A stretch of DNA of 31,000 nt from positions 1 through 31,000 of the forward strand of contig CAYVCG010000021.1 in assembly GCA_964449985.1 (NCBI GenBank). The letters are read 5' to 3'. Shown here piece by piece: positions 20,944 to 30,200 of this stretch. The notes under the pieces were generated by a model. That model ran no database searches and had not been told where the DNA came from. It worked only from the letters and a program-made list of their open reading frames with translations. Origin of the DNA: CAYVCG01 sp964449985. GTDB taxonomy: Bacteria > Bacillota > Clostridia > Lachnospirales > WRAX01. How positions within the stretch are numbered: position 1 is the first letter of the stretch; every line of letters begins with the position of its first letter. The position numbers and the translations under genes were made by a program.

Positions 20944-22869
20944 GTGAAGAAAATAATAGGCATTATACTATCATCGATTATTGCTCTGGCGGCTGTTTTT
21001 CCAGTCTATGCCCAATTAACCGTAATAGGGAAGGTTCTAACGACAGATATCGTAGCATTTATTGACGAGCAGCCGATAGAATCCTTCAACATTGGCAACC
21101 GTACTTACATTGTTGCTGAAGACCTAAGCGGCTATGGCTTTGATGTGGTTTGGAATGCAGCTGAACGAAGCTTGTCCATAAACAAAAACCCAAATGCCAA
21201 AAGAGCTTTTTTGCCTGTAGAAAAAATCAATACAAAAAAATCAGAAATTATCCCATTGCAGTTTCTGTGCAATGTGTATGCCACTGATATAAAAACCTAT
21301 ATGGATTCTGAGCGTATTGAAGCCTGCAACGTGGACGGAAAAACAATGATTCGTATAGACTTGCTGTCTAAATACGGTTATTGCGATTATGATGACAAAA
21401 CAAGAACCGTAAAAATAGGCATTATAAAAAAAGATTTAGACGATGCTTGTGAACACTCGGAAAAGGCTCAATTGAGCCTGCCCTGCGACAACGAGGCGGG
21501 GAAGATAACATATTCCGGGGATGTGTCAGACGGCAAACCAAACGGCTTCGGCAGAAAGACGGAGCATTATGAATATACAGGCCCTCAATATATAGAAGAA
21601 TATGTGCATACAGGAGGATTTAAAGACGGGAATTTTCATGGATATGTATACACCGAGGGGCATAAAGAAATACTAACCGGTTCGGACAGACGTGAAAGAA
21701 ATTACTTCCATATCCATTCATATAACAACGGTTTGCTTGACGGTTATGTATTAAAACAGGAGCTATCCGCAGATTTAACAAGAAACGAGTATATTTTTGA
21801 AAACGACAAAATGATTTGGAAAAGACAAGGCAAGCTTGATCCTGATTATATATATGGCTATTATATAGAGGACGATGGGTATTTAGATGTATTAGGCAAT
21901 ACAATAGACTACGAACAGATCCAAACCCCAAAAATAGTTTCCGTAAAGGCGGATTCTGGATCATCATTTGCTATTGATGAGCAGAATAATGTATACGCAT
22001 GGGGTGATTTAAGCTTATTAGGACTAAAAAACCGTTGCGTACCCGTATTGTTTAAAAAAGATATAGCCACTATAGCTCCCCAGCTTAATTTCGCCCCTAT
22101 AATCCTTTGCACTAATGGCAACATATATTATGCCGATACAACCCTCGTCAACGATTATGATAATCCATTGGCTACGGATGTAAAGCAAATATCTGATGGA
22201 GTATATCTAGACAATGAAGGAGTTCTTTGGCAACAGTTCAACCAACTGGAGCCAAAATACCCTCCCAAAAAAATTGACGATAACGTAAAATCGTTTTCAA
22301 GCACATATGGCAGATTGCTGTATATTAAAAATGACGGCTCTGTTTGGATGGCGCGAAATAACTATATGGATGGCTCGTCTTGGAATGACGGGTATGATTT
22401 ATCTGTTCCCAGGAAAGTAATGGACGATGCAAAATACGTTTATTCGTCTACTGGATATTTTGTCGTAAAAAATGACAACACTCTTTGGACATGGACATCC
22501 GACTACTATAAATCCAATTATGACGACAACTCGTCACAACCGCAAAAAATCGCAGACGATGCTGAAATGGTTGAAGCCGGAAACGGGGGTTTTATATACT
22601 ATTTAAAGACGGATGGTTCGCTTTGGGTGATGCCGGATGAACGATATGCAGAGGTTACTCCGCTGTTCGAATCCCTGACCCATGCAGTAAAACTAATGGA
22701 CGATGTTAAAACTTTCTCCTGCGGCTGGGTCCACGTACTAATTGTTAAAAACGACGGAAGCCTGTGGGCTTGGGGCAGCAATGAGAGCGGAAGGCTTGGA
22801 GATGGTACGTTGGAAACCCGCGAAACTCCTGTTGAGATAAAGAATTTTTATGCTCCCATAAAAAAGTAG
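20944..22869 (+). CDS. Secreted mosaic protein: stalk-type domains, MORN-like repeats, RCC1-like propeller
   Basis: About 641 residues, exported by a signal peptide (MKKIIGIILSSIIALAAVFP, cleavage near VYA-Q). Next come two copies of a copper-amine-oxidase-N-type/stalk repeat (IVAFIDEQPIESFNIGNRTY... and IKTYMDSERIEACNVDGKTM...). Three MORN-like units follow (DGKPNGFG, DGNFHGY, NGLLDGY). From about residue 330 there are seven similar blades ending in strands like NNVYAWGD, NDGSVWMAR, DNTLWTWTS, DGSLWVMPD and DGSLWAWGSNESGRLGDGT, as expected for a seven-bladed RCC1-type propeller. GTG 20944 is preferred because ATG 20932 abuts AAAGG. Probably a cell-surface binding protein; ligand unknown. Confidence 0.82.
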   Translation: MKKIIGIILSSIIALAAVFPVYAQLTVIGKVLTTDIVAFIDEQPIESFNIGNRTYIVAEDLSGYGFDVVWNAAERSLSINKNPNAKRAFLPVEKINTKKSEIIPLQFLCNVYATDIKTYMDSERIEACNVDGKTMIRIDLLSKYGYCDYDDKTRTVKIGIIKKDLDDACEHSEKAQLSLPCDNEAGKITYSGDVSDGKPNGFGRKTEHYEYTGPQYIEEYVHTGGFKDGNFHGYVYTEGHKEILTGSDRRERNYFHIHSYNNGLLDGYVLKQELSADLTRNEYIFENDKMIWKRQGKLDPDYIYGYYIEDDGYLDVLGNTIDYEQIQTPKIVSVKADSGSSFAIDEQNNVYAWGDLSLLGLKNRCVPVLFKKDIATIAPQLNFAPIILCTNGNIYYADTTLVNDYDNPLATDVKQISDGVYLDNEGVLWQQFNQLEPKYPPKKIDDNVKSFSSTYGRLLYIKNDGSVWMARNNYMDGSSWNDGYDLSVPRKVMDDAKYVYSSTGYFVVKNDNTLWTWTSDYYKSNYDDNSSQPQKIADDAEMVEAGNGGFIYYLKTDGSLWVMPDERYAEVTPLFESLTHAVKLMDDVKTFSCGWVHVLIVKNDGSLWAWGSNESGRLGDGTLETRETPVEIKNFYAPIKK

Positions 22870-22890
22870 CGAAGCAATTATAATAAATTT

Positions 22891-22927
22891 AAAATTACCG
22901 GCCAAAGGGTTGGTAATTTTTTTATTA
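22891..22927 (+). terminator. Intrinsic terminator after the RCC1-like gene
   Basis: AAAATTACC (22891-22899) pairs with GGTAATTTT (22912-22920); GGCC/GGTT may extend the stem over an AAAG loop, and a T run follows. Confidence 0.85.
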
Positions 22928-22942
22928 TCATAAAGATTATGG

Positions 22943-22971
22943 TTGCTAAAAGCGCATAAAAATGGTATTGT
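22943..22971 (+). promoter_or_regulatory. Promoter of the NAGK-like gene
   Basis: TTGCTA (22943-22948; the first T is at 22943), 17 bases and TATTGT (22966-22971), about 50 bases before the ATG. Confidence 0.55.
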
Positions 22972-23019
22972 TTGTATAACTTAATAAACGAACTAAAAAT
23001 AAAATGTGGGGTGGTTTTT

Positions 23020-23925
23020 ATGTATTTTATAGGCATTAAAGGCGGCGGCGCTTATTCTAGATTGGCGGCCTTTGATTCTGATATGAACCTTATAGGAAAG
23101 CACGCCGGAAATTCATTAAACCTAAAAAATATATCCTACGAAAAAGCACTGGATAACGCCATAAGCCTGCTGACTGAATTCAATCGTCTTACAAACACGA
23201 AACTGTCGGATTGTGAGGGGCTTTGCGTTGGCTGTTCCGGCTTAAATTCTCCGGCTGATATACGCCAAATGGGCGTTTTAATGCTTCAAGCTGGGGTGGG
23301 TTGCCCCATAAAGGCTGTTAATGATGCTGAGCTTGTTATCGCGACGGAAACCAAGGGAAACCCTGGCATAGCCGTGATAAGCGGAACATCGTCTCTTGCT
23401 TATGCTGTGGATAATGACGGCAATAGGTCGCGTTCCGGCGGTTGGGGGCATCTTATTGATGACGAAGGCTCTGGCTATTGGATGGGTATGCAGGCCATCA
23501 AACAAGCATTAATGGCTTTGGACGGACGCACCGAAAAAACATCTCTAACTGAAAAAATAAAAGCAAATTTTAAGGTTAGGGACATAGAGGACATATATAA
23601 ATATATATATTCCGATAACTTCAATAGAGCTCAGATTGCAGAGCTTGCGCTTTTGGTTAAATACTCCGCTGTTGAAGGCGATAGAACGGCTGTCTGGATC
23701 GAAAAGCAAACGGCAAAAGCATTATCAATGTTGGCAAAGTCTCTTATTGAAAAAACAGGTATGACAGATTGCACAGTTGTTTTAAGCGGCAGCGTTGTTT
23801 CGCTTAATGAACGCATAAGGTTTACACTAATGAATCTTATAAAAAGGGATTATCCCAACACAAATGTTGTTATGCTGTCGGAAAAGGCTGAAATTGGCGG
23901 GGTTTATTTAGCGATGAAAGCATAA
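23020..23925 (+). CDS. BadF/BadG-family ATPase, N-acetylglucosamine kinase-like, with altered motif
   Basis: A 301-residue ASKHA-fold protein of the BadF/BadG/BcrA/BcrD or NAGK group, which phosphorylates amino sugars or couples ATP hydrolysis to other reactions. Retained motifs are VGCSGLNSPAD, VNDAELVIATE (Asp102, the position of the catalytic base in NAGKs), VISGTSSLAYA and GGWGHLIDDEGSGYWMG. The first phosphate-binding motif, normally GIDGGGTKT, reads GIKGGGAYS here, so the conserved Asp is Lys7 and the Thr is Ala. This may mean an inactive or regulatory paralogue or a changed mechanism. ATG 23020 follows a GTGGGGTGG SD; the upstream TTG is ignored. It lies 43 bases before an M29 peptidase gene. 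Confidence 0.86.
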   Translation: MYFIGIKGGGAYSRLAAFDSDMNLIGKHAGNSLNLKNISYEKALDNAISLLTEFNRLTNTKLSDCEGLCVGCSGLNSPADIRQMGVLMLQAGVGCPIKAVNDAELVIATETKGNPGIAVISGTSSLAYAVDNDGNRSRSGGWGHLIDDEGSGYWMGMQAIKQALMALDGRTEKTSLTEKIKANFKVRDIEDIYKYIYSDNFNRAQIAELALLVKYSAVEGDRTAVWIEKQTAKALSMLAKSLIEKTGMTDCTVVLSGSVVSLNERIRFTLMNLIKRDYPNTNVVMLSEKAEIGGVYLAMKA

Positions 23926-23968
23926 TTAAGCAAATATATTACAAAAAAATTGTTAGGGAGAGAAATAT

Positions 23969-25198
23969 GTGAAGGATAAATTAAAAAAATATTGGAAGCT
24001 TATAATAAATGTTGGAGTAAACGTTCAACCTGGCCAAAAGCTCGTTATTAATGCGCCTATTGAGTGTTCAGAGCTTGTTCATATGGCGACTGAACAGGCA
24101 TATGATGCGGGTGCAAAACAAGTCATTGTGCGATGGATAGATGATGATTTGTCTAGAATACAGTATCTTCGGGCGGATGATTCTATTTTTGACACATGCG
24201 ACCCATGGAGCAAAGCTATGTTAAATCCTCTTGCCAAAGAAGGCGCTGCTTTTTTGACTATTTATGCGTCTGACCCAGAATGCCTTAAAGGCGTTGACCC
24301 AGACCGTATTATAAGGAGCAGGCGTGCTAACAACAAATGCTTGAGGCCATACAGAAGCAGAATAATGACAAACAAAAACCGCTGGTGTGTCGTTTCTTCC
24401 CCAACGAAAAAATGGGCCATGAAAATCTTTCCAAATGAAAAAACAACGAATTCTGCTCTGGACAAGCTTTGGGATGCAATTTTCCGTGCAGCTAGAATAG
24501 ATGAAAACGACCCGGTGGACAACTGGCTTTCTCACAGCGGGATTTTAAAAAGCCGCTACGAACGGCTGAATAAATATAATTTTAAACACCTAAAGCTAAC
24601 AAGCAGCAACGGAACTAATCTCATCGTCGGCCTTGCGAAAGGGCATACGTGGGAGGGTGGTCTGGAAAAAGCGGCGGATGGCATAACGTTTTCTCCAAAC
24701 ATACCATCAGAGGAAATTTTTACGTGCCCAGACAGAAATGTTGCAGAAGGCGTTGTTAAAAGCTCCAAGCCGCTAGTTTATCAAGGCAATATCATCGATA
24801 ATTTTACGATTACGTTTAAAAACGGAAGAGCAATAAGTGCAGAAGCCGAAAAGGGCGAAGAGCTTTTGCAGAAGCTTATAAAGACCGATAAAAATGCGGC
24901 TCATCTGGGCGAGATTGCTCTTGTGCCATATCATTCGCCTATTTCAGAGTCTGGCCTTTTGTTTTATAATACGCTGTTTGATGAAAATGCCGCCTGCCAT
25001 TTGGCTTTTGGGGAAGCATACCCGAAATGTGTCAAGGGGACGGAAGGTAAATCTCCGAAGGCGCTTATATCGATGGGGGTTAATCAAAGCCAAATCCATG
25101 AAGATTTTATGATAGGAACATCTGATATGAATATCATAGGCGTTATGTATGATGGCAGTGAGGTTGAAGTATTTAAAAACGGCGATTTTGCTTTTTAA
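23969..25198 (+). CDS. M29-family metallo-aminopeptidase (aminopeptidase T-like)
   Basis: A 409-residue exopeptidase of family M29, with dinuclear metal centre and usually broad specificity for N-terminal residues. Ligand regions are recognisable: NIPSEEIFTCP (Glu), HLGEIALVPYHSPI (Glu), NTLFDENAACHLAFG (Glu and His), and SQIHEDFMIG (His and Asp). No signal peptide is present, so it is intracellular and may recycle peptides. The start is GTG at 23969 after AGGGAGAG. It is probably co-transcribed with the NAGK-like gene, and the pair could reflect recycling of peptide and amino sugar from cell-wall material, which is a guess from context. Confidence 0.92.
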   Translation: MKDKLKKYWKLIINVGVNVQPGQKLVINAPIECSELVHMATEQAYDAGAKQVIVRWIDDDLSRIQYLRADDSIFDTCDPWSKAMLNPLAKEGAAFLTIYASDPECLKGVDPDRIIRSRRANNKCLRPYRSRIMTNKNRWCVVSSPTKKWAMKIFPNEKTTNSALDKLWDAIFRAARIDENDPVDNWLSHSGILKSRYERLNKYNFKHLKLTSSNGTNLIVGLAKGHTWEGGLEKAADGITFSPNIPSEEIFTCPDRNVAEGVVKSSKPLVYQGNIIDNFTITFKNGRAISAEAEKGEELLQKLIKTDKNAAHLGEIALVPYHSPISESGLLFYNTLFDENAACHLAFGEAYPKCVKGTEGKSPKALISMGVNQSQIHEDFMIGTSDMNIIGVMYDGSEVEVFKNGDFAF

Positions 25199-25234
25199 AT
25201 AATCTCTAGGCTGTCGACAATTCATCGAGCAATA

Positions 25235-25310
25235 CGGACGCGAAATGCGCGCCCCTACAGAAATTGTGGTTTCACTCCATTTGTAGAGACGGCCTTTGGC
25301 CGTCCGCCTG
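25235..25310. repeat. Two related hairpin repeats in inverted orientation
   Basis: Unit A reads CGGACGCGAAATGCGCGCCC then CTACAG (25235-25260). Unit B reads TTGTAGAGACGGCCTTTGG then CCGTCCGCCTG (25281-25310). Reversed, A becomes CTGTAGGGGCGCGCATTTCG followed by CGTCCG, so both fit the pattern TGTAG-GGR-CG-hairpin-CGTCCG. Each has its own stem (GACGGCC/GGCCGTC in B). GC-rich dispersed repeats of this kind occur in intergenic DNA of many bacteria; the pairing here resembles a BIME-like or MITE-like arrangement. Nothing is coded. Confidence 0.75.
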
Positions 25311-25337
25311 AAATTTTAGAATTTATCAACAATCGTT

Positions 25338-25367
25338 AGGGGGCTTTTCAAAAGCCCCCTTAATTTT
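25338..25367 (+). terminator. Intrinsic terminator between convergent genes
   Basis: An 11-bp perfect stem, AGGGGGCTTTT (25338-25348) with AAAAGCCCCCT (25350-25360), followed by TTAATTTTT. The one-base loop means the inner A-T pairs will open. It best suits the M29 gene and may also serve dacF from the other side. Confidence 0.85.
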
Positions 25368-25370
25368 TGC

Positions 25371-26546
25371 TTAAAACCACATATTTTTAAGTTTTTCTAA
25401 AACATCAAAGTATCCGACCTTCTTAACATCCTCTAAAATAATCAAATCGCTTCTGCCGATTTCCTCACCTTTATATTTGTATATTATTTCTCCCGCTTTC
25501 GTATCTTTAACAACAGGTGCATCTATTGAATCATATATATTAATCTCGGATTCCAACTTTTCGCTGTTGCCTTTTGCTATTACTGTGCCCACCAAGTCTT
25601 TAACAACAACGTCGACCTCGTCTTTTATACCCTTGCTTACCTTAATAGTGCCTGCAATCGTTCCCGCAGGTTCACCTTGTTCAACCTTGAAGTTTGCAAA
25701 ACCATAGTCAAACATTTTCATGACTTCTTGGAAGCGTACTACCGGGCTTGGGGATGCAAGAACAACGGAAACAAGCTTTAATGAATCTCTTTCCGCAGTT
25801 CCCGCAAGGCAGTATAACGCTTTGCCTGTGGAGCCGGTTTTAAGCCCTGTTGCGCCGTTATACCATTTTACAAGCTTGTTTGTATTTGTCAGGCCAAATT
25901 CCGATTCGCCCCTTGCGGTTTTATGGACAATTGTATCCTGCCATGTGGTGCTAAATTCTGTAACTTCAGGATATTTATTAATCAATTCGCGAGACATAAT
26001 GGCTATATCTCTTGCAGATGAAAAATGTCCGTCTGCGTCAAGGCCACAAGCATTTTTAAAGCATGTGTTCTTCATCTGCAATTCGCTTGCTTTTTTGTTC
26101 ATCATACTAACGAAGCTTTCCTCGCTTCCCGCAATAAACTCAGCCATAGCAACAGCAGCGTCGTTTGCAGAGGCGATAACTATAGATTTCGTCATGTCCT
26201 TAACTGTTTGGCGCTCTCCCTCTTCAAGGAAAACTTGTGAGCCGCCCATGCTGGATGCATGTTGGGAAATCGTTACGATGTCGTCCCATTTTATTTTTCC
26301 CTCATCCAAAGCTTCGTATATAAGTAAAATTGTCATGACCTTTGTGACGCTGGCCAGCGGCAGGCGTTCGTCGGGGTTATGCTCAAAAAGGATCTTGCCT
26401 GTAACGGGTTCTATAAGTATAGCCGATTTTGCTTCCACAGACAGATTTGGCTGGTAAACATTCGCATAAACTTTTGCATTAAACCCGCCTAAAAATATTG
26501 AAAATGCTAATAATAAGCACATAAACGTTATTAATTTATTTTTCAT
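25371..26546 (-). CDS. dacF: D-alanyl-D-alanine carboxypeptidase (PBP5/DacF type)
   Basis: A low-molecular-mass penicillin-binding protein that removes the terminal D-Ala from peptidoglycan stem peptides. The 391 residues start with a signal peptide (LITFMCLLLAFSIFLGGF, mature near KVYANV). The three active-site motifs are intact: Ser66-x-x-Lys69 (SVTK), Ser126-Ala-Asn128 (SAN) and Lys236-Thr-Gly (KTG). The region after residue 290 is the PBP5 C-terminal beta domain, and the tail VLEKLKNMWF may be an amphipathic membrane anchor. The SD is AGGAGG. The gene symbol is tentative, since DacA and DacF types are not separable by eye. It is convergent with the peptidase gene and divergent from trmL. 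Confidence 0.93.
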   Translation of the reverse strand: MKNKLITFMCLLLAFSIFLGGFNAKVYANVYQPNLSVEAKSAILIEPVTGKILFEHNPDERLPLASVTKVMTILLIYEALDEGKIKWDDIVTISQHASSMGGSQVFLEEGERQTVKDMTKSIVIASANDAAVAMAEFIAGSEESFVSMMNKKASELQMKNTCFKNACGLDADGHFSSARDIAIMSRELINKYPEVTEFSTTWQDTIVHKTARGESEFGLTNTNKLVKWYNGATGLKTGSTGKALYCLAGTAERDSLKLVSVVLASPSPVVRFQEVMKMFDYGFANFKVEQGEPAGTIAGTIKVSKGIKDEVDVVVKDLVGTVIAKGNSEKLESEINIYDSIDAPVVKDTKAGEIIYKYKGEEIGRSDLIILEDVKKVGYFDVLEKLKNMWF

Positions 26547-26648
26547 GGTTATCCTCCTAAGCTTTAATTAATTGCATGATAATATGTTAAGCCTTTAAAC
26601 GACAAAATATACAATCTTATGATTATAAAATATTTACATTTTTAGGGC

Positions 26649-26677
26649 TTTAAAAATTATTTAAAATCGGTTATTAT
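26649..26677 (+). promoter_or_regulatory. Probable promoter of trmL
   Basis: TTTAAA (26649-26654), 17 bases and TATTAT (26672-26677), about 45 bases before the TTG start. A small palindrome GATTAATTAATC (26687-26698) follows. Confidence 0.5.
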
Positions 26678-26721
26678 GTAAGCACTGATTAATTAATCAT
26701 AATGAAAAGAAGGAATAAGCC

Positions 26722-27210
26722 TTGAATATAATACTTCATGAACCCGAAATCCCACATAACACAGGCGCAATAGGCCGGACATGCGTTTTAACAGGAAGCA
26801 AACTTCATCTTATAAAGCCACTCGGTTTTTCTATAGAAGAAAAGCATCTGCGTAGGACAGGCTTGGATTATTGGAAAGACTTAGATGTTTCGTATTATGA
26901 TAGTTTTGAGCATTTCAAATCCGTTCATCCAACAGCCAATATATATATGGCGACTACAAAAGCTCTGAATTTGTATACCGACGTTACATACACTTCGGAT
27001 AGTTTTATTATGTTTGGCAAAGAAAGCGCTGGTATTCCCGAGGAAATACTGATTGACTACAAAGAAAACTGCATCCGCATACCGATGCTTGAAGACAAGC
27101 GCTCGCTAAATTTGTCCAACGCCGCGGCTGTTATTATTTATGAGGCTCTCCGGCAGAATAATTTTTTAAATCTGGAAAAACAAGGCAGGCTGCACAGGCA
27201 TAGTTGGTAA
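26722..27210 (+). CDS. trmL: tRNA (cytidine/uridine-34-2'-O)-methyltransferase TrmL
   Basis: TrmL is a SPOUT-class enzyme that methylates the 2'-OH of nucleotide 34 in certain tRNA-Leu species using S-adenosylmethionine. The 162-residue minimal SpoU protein has HEPEIPHNTGAIGRTC (motif 1, residues 6-21), FGKESAGIPEEIL (motif 2) and IPMLEDKRSLNLSNAAAVIIYEALRQ (motif 3 and trefoil knot, shown as one region near 115-145). The start is TTG at 26722 after AGAAGGA. It stands alone between dacF and the flagellar locus. Confidence 0.95.
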   Translation: MNIILHEPEIPHNTGAIGRTCVLTGSKLHLIKPLGFSIEEKHLRRTGLDYWKDLDVSYYDSFEHFKSVHPTANIYMATTKALNLYTDVTYTSDSFIMFGKESAGIPEEILIDYKENCIRIPMLEDKRSLNLSNAAAVIIYEALRQNNFLNLEKQGRLHRHSW

Positions 27211-27240
27211 TTAACCCAATTAAAAGCACTGCACTAAAAT
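27211..27240 (+). promoter_or_regulatory. Weak possible promoter before the FliK-like gene
   Basis: TTAACC (27211-27216), 18 bases and TAAAAT (27235-27240). If used, the mRNA would begin at the foot of the hairpin at 27247. No flagellar sigma-28 pattern is visible. Low confidence. Confidence 0.25.
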
Positions 27241-27245
27241 AAATA

Positions 27246-27289
27246 AAAACCCCTTTAAAAACGAACAATATTTTTTAAGGGGGTTTTTT
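27246..27289 (+). terminator. Terminator-like hairpin whose 3' arm holds the next gene's SD
   Basis: AAAACCCCTTTAAAAA (about 27246-27261) pairs with TTTTTTAAGGGGGTTTT (about 27271-27287), then T's. It has the shape of an intrinsic terminator for trmL. However, AAGGGGG (27277-27283) is also the only ribosome binding site for the ATG at 27292, eight bases on. The hairpin therefore would both stop readthrough and hide the SD. Confidence 0.75.
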
Positions 27290-27291
27290 GT

Positions 27292-30200
27292 ATGCAAATT
27301 TCAATGCCGTCTATACTTGTTAAAAATATATATGATGATAAAACAAAAACCGCGCAGAAACAAACAGATTTTTTAAAGGCGTCGGTTGAATCGATTGAAA
27401 AGCAAACAGCAGTATTAAAAGAGATCGGGGGAGACAGGCGGTTTAAAATAAGCAATAACGAGCTTAATGCAAAAGTGGGGGATACGTTTGATTTTGAAGT
27501 AGTCGGAAAAAGCAAAAACGATTTCACACTAAAGCTTTTAGAAAACAATATAAGGGAAGCGGGAAACCTTATAGCCAAACAAATAAGCCATGAGGAACTG
27601 GCAGACATGCTGAAAAAGCACAATATTATTGCAAGCGAGGAAAACATGCTTACGGTAAATTCCCAGAAAAAGATGGTTCAAGAGCAGAAGTTGATCGCTG
27701 AGGCAAAAGCGAAAATCAATAGAGAGCTTTCATATGCCTCCGGCAATGTTACGCAAAGCGCTATAAATGAGCTTTTATCAAGCGGGCTATCACTGGATAA
27801 AATCAGCCTGGGCATACTAAACAACGTTATGAGGCATATCGAGCTAAAACCTCCTCAACAGCTTTCAGAAAAAGAGCTTAACGAAGTCGTCTCCCAAATA
27901 TCTGAAAAAGAGATAGAAGGCAAAGCAGAAATTATAAAAGCCCTGCATAAAAATAACCTACCCATAAATGACAGAAATGTAAAGCTTTTGGAGGGAGTTG
28001 CTGCAAAGGCAGAAAGTCTAAAAACAATTAATGATTCCCAAATAACCGGTCTTGTCAAATCCGAAAAGCCGATAACGCTTGAAAATATTTACATATCAAG
28101 GCATACATCGGCTATAGGCCAACCAGAACAAGCCCTGCCTAATGAAACATGGCTTGCTCTCCAGCCTGAAATCGAGAAAAGCTTTAAGCGAGAGCATATT
28201 GATTTTAATGAGAAAAATTTGTCCTATGCAAGAATGATGATAGAAAAAGATGTTCTTATAACAAAGGGCAACATAGAAAAGGTTGATTTCCTAAAAAATA
28301 TAAGCTCTCACATAAATGCGGAAAATGTTTTGGATATGGCTGCAAAAAATATAAAAAACAATACTTCTCCCGCCAGCATAGATTTTCTAAATGAAAAGGA
28401 AGCTATGATGCAGAAAATAAGCCTTTTGAAAAACTACAAAGGCATCATAAACGATCTTCCGCTTATTAAGCCGGAAAAGGTCGAGGTTTTATTAAAAAAT
28501 CAAATTCCGTTGACATTAAACAATTTAAGGACGCAATTTACAAAAGAAAGCCCTGACGTTCGTATTATAGACCCTATTTATGCAGCGGACGACAATGAGC
28601 TGGCGCAAACAATCCTATCCGGCAAAAGGCAGTTGGCAGAAATACAATTAAAGCTGACCAAAGACGCTGCCGTAAGGCTTGCAGGAAAGAATATAAACAT
28701 TGAAACAATGCATCTTGAAGATGCTTTGGAGGAACTACGGAATATAGAAAAAACGCCGTATGTTAGACACCTTAAAATAATGGATGCTCCATTAACAAAG
28801 GAAAATGTGGACAATCTTTCCGGCTTGTTTGCAAAAATGGGCGGCTTTAAGAACATCACGAACAATGCGTATGGAAACATACTTCTAGATAAAACAAAAT
28901 TCAATATAGATGGCATAGACAACTCTATAAAACTTGCAAAAACAATTAAAGACTTAGAGCAGTTTGCAACAGCGCCAAATCCGAAATACGGTGATTCTTT
29001 CAGAAACGTTCGAAATCAAATATCACCGCTATTGCAAACGCTGGGAATTGAAGCGAACGATTCCAATGTTCGAGCCGCTTCAATATTATCGCGAAACAAT
29101 TTAGATTTTAACCCCGAAAATGTTGTCAAAATTAATACTATAGATGCCAAAATCAACAGGATACAGGATACTCTGCATCCGAATATCGCAGCAAATATGT
29201 TGAAGGATGGGCTTGACCCATCGGAAATGCATATAGACGATGTGCTTTCATATATAGAAAAGTTTAATGGGCAATACGGCGAAAATCTAAAGGACAAAAT
29301 CTCGCGATATATTATGGAAATGGATGATAATAAATCAATTGACAAAACAACAAGAGAAGGCATGATAGCGATATACCGTATGTTAAACGCCGTTCAAAAA
29401 AATGAATCAATCTCTATAGGCGTTACAGTCAAAAACGGTGTTGATCTCACTCTAGGGAATTTAATGGAGGCTGCTGATTATTACGGCAAAACATCAGGAA
29501 AATATAGCGAGATAGACATCCGTTTGGATCAGACGACAGGAGAGCTTGAAGCCTTAAACATTCCTGAATCAAATATTAAAGGTGTTTTAACAAAAACGGC
29601 AATGGAATATAACAAAACCCGCATAGATTCCTTTATAGAAGCGGCATCTCCGGATAAGCTTGGAGAAATAATCCGGCATGAAGGCGTGGAAAACGTTAAG
29701 ACAAAGGCGCTTTCGGAGCTTATAAATGAACTTAAAGCGATGACATCAACACAGCTAAACAATACAGCCATAAAAGCAAATGATTTGATACAGCAACTGA
29801 CCGAATCATCGTCCGAAATGCTTCATTGGATGAGCACAAATAATATTCCTCTAACATTTAATAATATCTCCTGTGCAAAAAAATTAAGCACTAATCAGTT
29901 TTTTATAACGGATGAAATCAATGATATACAAAGTGAAAGCGATTTAGGTATGGAAGAAGTTGCAGATAAGCCAAGCCTTGATAAGTTTAAAAAGGGGATA
30001 AACACAACTGCTTCATTATCATCAGAAATCGAAAAAATAAAAGATGGTATGACTGATAGGGTTTCCATTGAGCGTTTGACCGCTTTACAAAACGTAATAA
30101 AGTTTCAGACCGAAATATTAGAAAAGCAAGACAAACAACATATACCTGTTAGCCTAACAAACAGAATAGCGGGGCTAAATATGTATGTTATAAACGAGAA

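Noticed and set aside
25720..26457. Open frame of 245 codons on the plus strand
   Set aside because: It is the antisense shadow of dacF, whose active-site motifs are intact.
27255..27647. Open frame of 130 codons on the minus strand over the FliK-like start
   Set aside because: Hydrophobic low-complexity translation of the antisense strand; overlaps the hairpin and a well-supported gene.
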